A stretch of 10,006 bases of DNA from positions 1 to 10,006 of the forward strand of contig JBGTCY010000291.1 of NCBI GenBank assembly GCA_041748615.1, in the 5' to 3' direction. This DNA is from JBGTCY01 sp041748615. Lineage in GTDB: Bacteria; Bacteroidota; Bacteroidia; Chitinophagales; CAIOSU01. Below the pieces are notes generated by a model. It searched no databases, had not been told where the DNA came from, and saw nothing but the letters and a program-made list of their open reading frames with translations. Position numbers and translations under genes: made by a program. Shown here piece after piece: positions 6,728-10,006 of this stretch; the stretch's first letter is position 1, and each line of letters begins with the position of its first letter.

Positions 6728-9496
6728 TTAAGGAAGTTGTTCGATTCTGACAGCGCCCGGAGTTGAGCCGCCTATGTTTAACAATATCAAATCACGGTCA
6801 TTATTAACACCCATGTATTTTACATATCCGTCAAGATTCAAATCTTCATTATGATAACCCGCTATCACGCTTGTAGGAGTGGACGCACCGACTGTATTTA
6901 AAATCAAATCACGGTCATTATCTGCACCAATGTATTTTAATTGGTGATTATTATTGGCATTTCCCGTCCACATTACTCTTTTTCCTGAAACTGTTTTTTG
7001 AGCATTGGTTCCATACAAAGAAATTGCTGTGCTGGAAAGATCAAGCGTTAATGTACTGCTGAGCGAGTAAGTACCTGCCGTCATAAAACCAAGATGGTTG
7101 CGATGACGTACCGCGATGTAATAATCCTCACAAGGAATTCCATTGAATGTCAATGGCTGCAAACCGTCCACGTCCACGATGTCTCCATCACGTTGCAATA
7201 ATGCCGCTCGTGTAGCAATGATATTTGCAACATTATTCTTATCGCGTAACTCAACAAAAATCCAGTCAACAATGGCATTGTTGCCGGTAATTGAAAATAC
7301 GGACGGAGAAACGGTTTCCCCGCCCCCGGGTCCTGCATGGGTATAACCGAGTCCGGTGAATGGTTCATTCAATGGCAACACTCCGGCCACCCGAAGGTCG
7401 TCACTCATCAATCCAGTAGTTGCATTATAAGGACCTTCTATAAATGCCTTCAGGTTTACACTCGCCTGAGCTGTTTGAAGGATTTCAACGCTTTCTGAAA
7501 TCGTACATCCCGAATTGTCGGTAACAGTAACTGTGTAGGTTCCGGCAGCGAGGGCGCTGATAGAAGCGCCTACAGCACCGGTATTCCATGAATAGGAGTA
7601 GGGCGCAACGCCTCCGGTTCCCGTAGCGGTTATCCCACCCTGATTTTGTCCGCAACCAACATGCGTTACATTAAATTCAACATTGAAATTATTGGTGACA
7701 AGAATCATCCAGTCATTATTTGTGTAAGGGCGACTACCAAGATTCGCAAATCCACCACCATTCACTGTCGTCACACTGCCGTCCTGAAGCGAACCTCCGT
7801 TATGCGGGTCATACCATTTAACGGTATAATTCCCGCAGGGCAGCGTAATTCCTGTGGATGAACCCCAGATGCTGTAGATGGCATAAATCCGTCCGGGTTT
7901 TTCAAATACATAAAAGCTGTTGTTTAATAATCCCGGATTATTCTTCATTTCCCAGAAAGGCAAATGTTCGTTGAAAAAACGAAGCGCATGGCGTGTAGAA
8001 GACCACATTCCGCTGCGGCTGCGCAGGTTTTCTTCTGTCAGGTCGTCTTCTCCGAAATACCATTCCACGCCCCCACCGCCTGCCATCAAATTGCCATATA
8101 GCGCATAACGTCTCATCGTAGTGTGTCCGTTCCCCGGTCCGTTTGGATTGATACCACCAACAGTTTCATCATGGTTCACGACCCATTTTTTCCCGGCATT
8201 TGCCGAGCGTTGCAGCCATAACAAAGTGTATTCATGCACATTCGTATGATAGGTTTGCATGGACGTGCCTTCATAATCCGGGTAGCCTAACAACGGTAAG
8301 TAAATCAAGTCATGGTCATCCGTATAGGTGTGTATGACCACGAAGTTTTGATAGGGGTCATGCGTTTTAAAGTATGTTGCCATGTCTTTGCGTTGTTGGT
8401 CTGTCTGAGTACCGCGACCCAAATAATCCCAACCGTTTTCTTCTCCCATATTCCAGGTGATGGCGAGGTGATGGCTGAAGCGTGCAATCAATTCACGGTA
8501 GTACATTTTGCGATGATTGCCAAGGGCGCCATTATCTAACAGCATTTGGTTTTCACGCTCCTGTGTCACAAAGTGAATCATCAACCCGATGGAATCCATG
8601 TGGGAAAACACGATTTCCCATTGGTCGAGTTTTGAGCAATCAAAGCGCTCAAAATCCTGCACGTTGTGGGAAATGTAGGGCCAGGTATCGTCTCCGTCTC
8701 CGTCAATGTTCATGGTTAGAAAATACATGCCTGTGATTTCTTCGCTTGCAAGGTAATTCAGCGCTCCGATGATGCCTTTACCTTTTCCGTTTTGCCAGGT
8801 TGGGTCGCCCGTGTTCCAGTCGGCAACATGTGTTGGATAATGATGTAACCCGTCAGGAGTGTTAGGCGACATATTGCCGTTGTCATATGTGCCGTCAAAT
8901 TCGTGGTAGCCGAGAAAATTCTCAGGGCTGTTGCAAGCTCCTTTTATATAGTATTCATCCGTTTCTGCAAATCGCATATAATGTTCGCCCACATATTGCA
9001 GTCTGCCCTTCGCGCGATGGTCGCGCCCGCTTTTGTCGGTAGGCTGGATATTGAAAGAACCGCTAATTCCGTTTAAAGGCGCTACCGGACTGCCGGCAGC
9101 AGGATTCTCATTGATGGAAATATAACTGCCTGTCCGGAATGAAACAGTGTAAGTCCAAATCCCGATTTCATCAGGGCTAAAATGCACCCGCCATTTATCC
9201 CCGTTGGTAGCGCTTGTTTCCGAGGCATTTCCATCTGCAGCGTAATAGCCGGGAACAAGATAAGTGTTAGCGCCATTAGTAAAAGTGACATTCAGGCGAT
9301 AGTCTGTAAAGGGATTCGGTGTTGCTGTTTCACCGGTGTTGATTCCACTTGAAAATGTGAGTGTTAACTTATGCCATTTTTTTAACTCACCGGTAATAAC
9401 TGTTTGGGATACAACTAAACATGGAAATAGCAGGAACACCAAAGTGTGTGTTATAACAGATATTTTTATCCGGCATGCCCGAGTTTCGTATTTCAA
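6728..9496 (-). CDS. Secreted DUF5060 glycoside-hydrolase-like protein with SprB repeat and NDRD C-terminal module
   Basis: 922 residues. Residues 1-31 are a signal peptide (hydrophobic LVFLLFPCLVV, ending SQ). Residues 33-150 match DUF5060: W-H-K-L-T-L-T-F, NPFTDYRLNVTF, FSPDEIGIWTYTVSF. Residues about 165-505 are a TIM-barrel-like glycosidase domain: WNMGEENG at 349-355 offers acid/base candidates E352 or E353, and NHDE at 441-444 offers E444 as a possible nucleophile. Residues about 505-600 resemble the C-terminal beta domain often called putative collagen-binding (YAIYSIWG, VKWYDPHNGG). Residues 607-674 are an SprB-type repeat (GGVAPYSYSWNTG, AGTYTVTVTDNSGC). Residues about 680-830 are the Bacteroidota module with VDWIFVELRD, ALLQRDGDIVD and YYIAVRHRNHLG. 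Two KYxGxxNDRDLIL motifs follow, and the chain ends EQLP. Hydrolysis of an extracellular glycan is the likely job; the substrate cannot be read from sequence. The start is TTG at 9496-9494, with an in-frame TAA seven codons upstream and no ATG before residue 173. It is the first gene of the two-gene minus-strand unit. Confidence 0.93.
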   Translation of the reverse strand: MKYETRACRIKISVITHTLVFLLFPCLVVSQTVITGELKKWHKLTLTFSSGINTGETATPNPFTDYRLNVTFTNGANTYLVPGYYAADGNASETSATNGDKWRVHFSPDEIGIWTYTVSFRTGSYISINENPAAGSPVAPLNGISGSFNIQPTDKSGRDHRAKGRLQYVGEHYMRFAETDEYYIKGACNSPENFLGYHEFDGTYDNGNMSPNTPDGLHHYPTHVADWNTGDPTWQNGKGKGIIGALNYLASEEITGMYFLTMNIDGDGDDTWPYISHNVQDFERFDCSKLDQWEIVFSHMDSIGLMIHFVTQERENQMLLDNGALGNHRKMYYRELIARFSHHLAITWNMGEENGWDYLGRGTQTDQQRKDMATYFKTHDPYQNFVVIHTYTDDHDLIYLPLLGYPDYEGTSMQTYHTNVHEYTLLWLQRSANAGKKWVVNHDETVGGINPNGPGNGHTTMRRYALYGNLMAGGGGVEWYFGEDDLTEENLRSRSGMWSSTRHALRFFNEHLPFWEMKNNPGLLNNSFYVFEKPGRIYAIYSIWGSSTGITLPCGNYTVKWYDPHNGGSLQDGSVTTVNGGGFANLGSRPYTNNDWMILVTNNFNVEFNVTHVGCGQNQGGITATGTGGVAPYSYSWNTGAVGASISALAAGTYTVTVTDNSGCTISESVEILQTAQASVNLKAFIEGPYNATTGLMSDDLRVAGVLPLNEPFTGLGYTHAGPGGGETVSPSVFSITGNNAIVDWIFVELRDKNNVANIIATRAALLQRDGDIVDVDGLQPLTFNGIPCEDYYIAVRHRNHLGFMTAGTYSLSSTLTLDLSSTAISLYGTNAQKTVSGKRVMWTGNANNNHQLKYIGADNDRDLILNTVGASTPTSVIAGYHNEDLNLDGYVKYMGVNNDRDLILLNIGGSTPGAVRIEQLP
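6782..6943 (-). repeat. Two-copy NDRDLIL motif at the C-terminus of the 922-residue protein
   Basis: Residues 853-867 and 891-905 both read K-Y-x-G-x-x-N-D-R-D-L-I-L, 38 residues apart. The second copy is preceded by D885-x-N887-x-D889-G890, an EF-hand or dockerin-like calcium loop. The first copy has only asparagines at that place (846-850). On the plus strand this shows as the shared 15-mer ATCAAATCACGGTCA near 6785 and 6903. The paired motif with a terminal EQLP is a recurrent ending of secreted Bacteroidota proteins. A calcium-binding or anchoring role is inference. Confidence 0.7.
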
Positions 9497-9556
9497 AATG
9501 ATATCTACAGTTTTTTATTTCTTTTGTGCCCAGATTGCAAAATGCACTATTACATT

Positions 9557-9586
9557 CATTTTTACAATTAAAAATAGGTTCTCAAA
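9557..9586 (-). promoter_or_regulatory. Weak candidate Bacteroidota promoter for the minus-strand operon
   Basis: On the minus strand TTTG (9586-9583) is followed after 18 nt by TAAAAATG (9564-9557). This partly matches the Bacteroidota -33 TTTG / -7 TAnnTTTG pattern, with 4 of 6 fixed positions in the -7 box. Transcription would start about 50 nt before the TTG start codon. In such an AT-rich spacer this match could be chance. Confidence 0.2.
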
Positions 9587-9639
9587 ACATCTATTTTAAA
9601 TTCATATTTCAGTATTATTAAATTTAATTGGCGGATGAG

Positions 9640-9648
9640 TTATCCACA
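9640..9648 (+). promoter_or_regulatory. Perfect DnaA-box 9-mer
   Basis: TTATCCACA, the consensus DnaA-binding 9-mer, lies in the AT-rich divergent spacer. I see no second box close by, so this is not evidence for an origin. It could be a DnaA-titration or regulatory site, or chance. Confidence 0.3.
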
Positions 9649-9792
9649 GAAATTATTGTTATAAAGCGCTGAAAATTAAGGCTTTTAAAAGGTTGGGTTA
9701 CGAAGTTTGTTGAAATTTAATTAAGGTGCTTGCAGGAATCAAAAAAAATACAGTTTAGCGTTTCATCAATTTCTCCATGTGTTATTAAAAAC

Positions 9793-9825
9793 TTGATGCC
9801 CGAGTAATCCTTTTTTGTATTTTAG
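9793..9825 (+). promoter_or_regulatory. Candidate promoter for the transaldolase gene
   Basis: TTG (9793-9795) and TATTTTAG (9818-9825) are 22 nt apart and resemble the Bacteroidota -33 / -7 elements (5 of 6 fixed -7 positions). The leader would be only about 8-10 nt before the ATG at 9841, which is short but compatible with the absence of a Shine-Dalgarno sequence. No transcript evidence. Confidence 0.3.
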
Positions 9826-9840
9826 CCGGAAAATATTTTT

Positions 9841-10006
9841 ATGAAATTCTTTATTGATACTGCTAACATTCAGGAAATATCAGAAGCCGCTTCATGGGGA
9901 ATCTTGGATGGCGTTACCACGAATCCTTCGCTGATGGCAAAAGAGGGAATCACCGGAAAGGAAAATGTGACGAATCATTATCGCCAGATTTGTGAAATCG
10001 TTAAGG
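9841..10006 (+). CDS. fsa: Transaldolase / fructose-6-phosphate aldolase family protein (5' part only)
   Basis: The ATG at 9841 opens a frame that runs off the right edge after 55 codons. It begins MKFFIDTANI and continues LDGVTTNPSLMAKEG, the signature N-terminus of the small TalC/MipB/Fsa-type transaldolases (usually about 215-220 residues). The asparagine and aspartate of the D-T-A-N and T-T-N-P-S strands are present. The Schiff-base lysine lies further on, outside the window. The enzyme is cytosolic and transfers a dihydroxyacetone unit between sugar phosphates in the non-oxidative pentose phosphate pathway. Whether this member is a transaldolase or a fructose-6-phosphate aldolase cannot be told from the N-terminus; most members of this family in Bacteroidota are annotated as either. 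It is divergent from the surface-protein operon and functionally unrelated. No Shine-Dalgarno sequence is visible upstream. Confidence 0.92.
   Translation, partial: MKFFIDTANIQEISEAASWGILDGVTTNPSLMAKEGITGKENVTNHYRQICEIVK

Larger units (their letters stand above)
9497..9840. other. Divergent AT-rich intergenic region
   Basis: 344 bases between the start codons of two divergently oriented genes. It is AT-rich, contains no convincing small gene, tRNA or terminator hairpin, and repeats the 10-mer AAATTTAATT (about 9619 and 9714). The only clear short signals are the promoter-like elements and the DnaA-box 9-mer listed separately. Confidence 0.7.

Noticed and set aside
7143..8736. Open frames opposite and inside the 922-residue gene (for example 7143-7346, 8312-8539, 8482-8736)
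   Set aside because: They overlap a long gene with recognisable domains throughout and show no protein-like features of their own.
9336..9599. Plus-strand frame of 87 codons overlapping the start of the glycosidase gene
   Set aside because: It lies mostly antisense to the signal peptide region, then in AT-rich spacer; hydrophobic look comes from the AT-rich bases. No supporting start context or family.
9497..9840. Origin of replication
   Set aside because: Only one DnaA box, no dnaA/dnaN or other replication gene, and no unwinding-element array visible.

Overview
The window looks like a Bacteroidota chromosome segment, probably a free-living or environmental gliding/T9SS-type lineage. The reasons are secreted multidomain proteins with an SprB-type repeat, a DUF5060 glycosidase-like protein ending in the NDRDxIL / EQLP module, long arrays of C...GCDS repeats, AT-rich spacers and no visible Shine-Dalgarno sequences.

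Layout, read along the minus strand from right to left. A 922-residue secreted glycoside-hydrolase-like protein occupies 9496-6728. Six bases after its stop codon a second minus-strand reading frame opens at 6721 and stays open to the left edge of the window. I reverse-complemented and translated this whole stretch by eye and found no stop. It encodes at least 2240 residues: a signal peptide, an N-terminal domain of about 155 residues that I do not recognise, and then 40 complete copies plus part of a 41st of a 51-residue repeat with two conserved cysteines. The C-terminus, where a sorting domain would be expected, lies outside the window. The two genes almost certainly form one transcription unit for cell-surface or secreted products: an enzyme that may act on polysaccharide or glycoprotein, and a very large adhesin- or stalk-like repeat protein.

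The right end (9841-10006) holds the first 55 codons of a plus-strand transaldolase / fructose-6-phosphate-aldolase gene, a central-metabolism gene unrelated to the surface operon. The 344-base divergent spacer 9497-9840 is AT-rich and holds only weak promoter candidates and one perfect DnaA-box 9-mer.

The most interesting object is the repeat array. The second cysteine codon recurs at exactly 153 nt in 38 of 39 intervals (the remaining one is 150 nt), although most copies have diverged strongly in sequence. Inside the array a four-unit, 612-bp block is duplicated in tandem (2351-2962 and 2963-3574). This is a higher-order repeat that records how the array grew.
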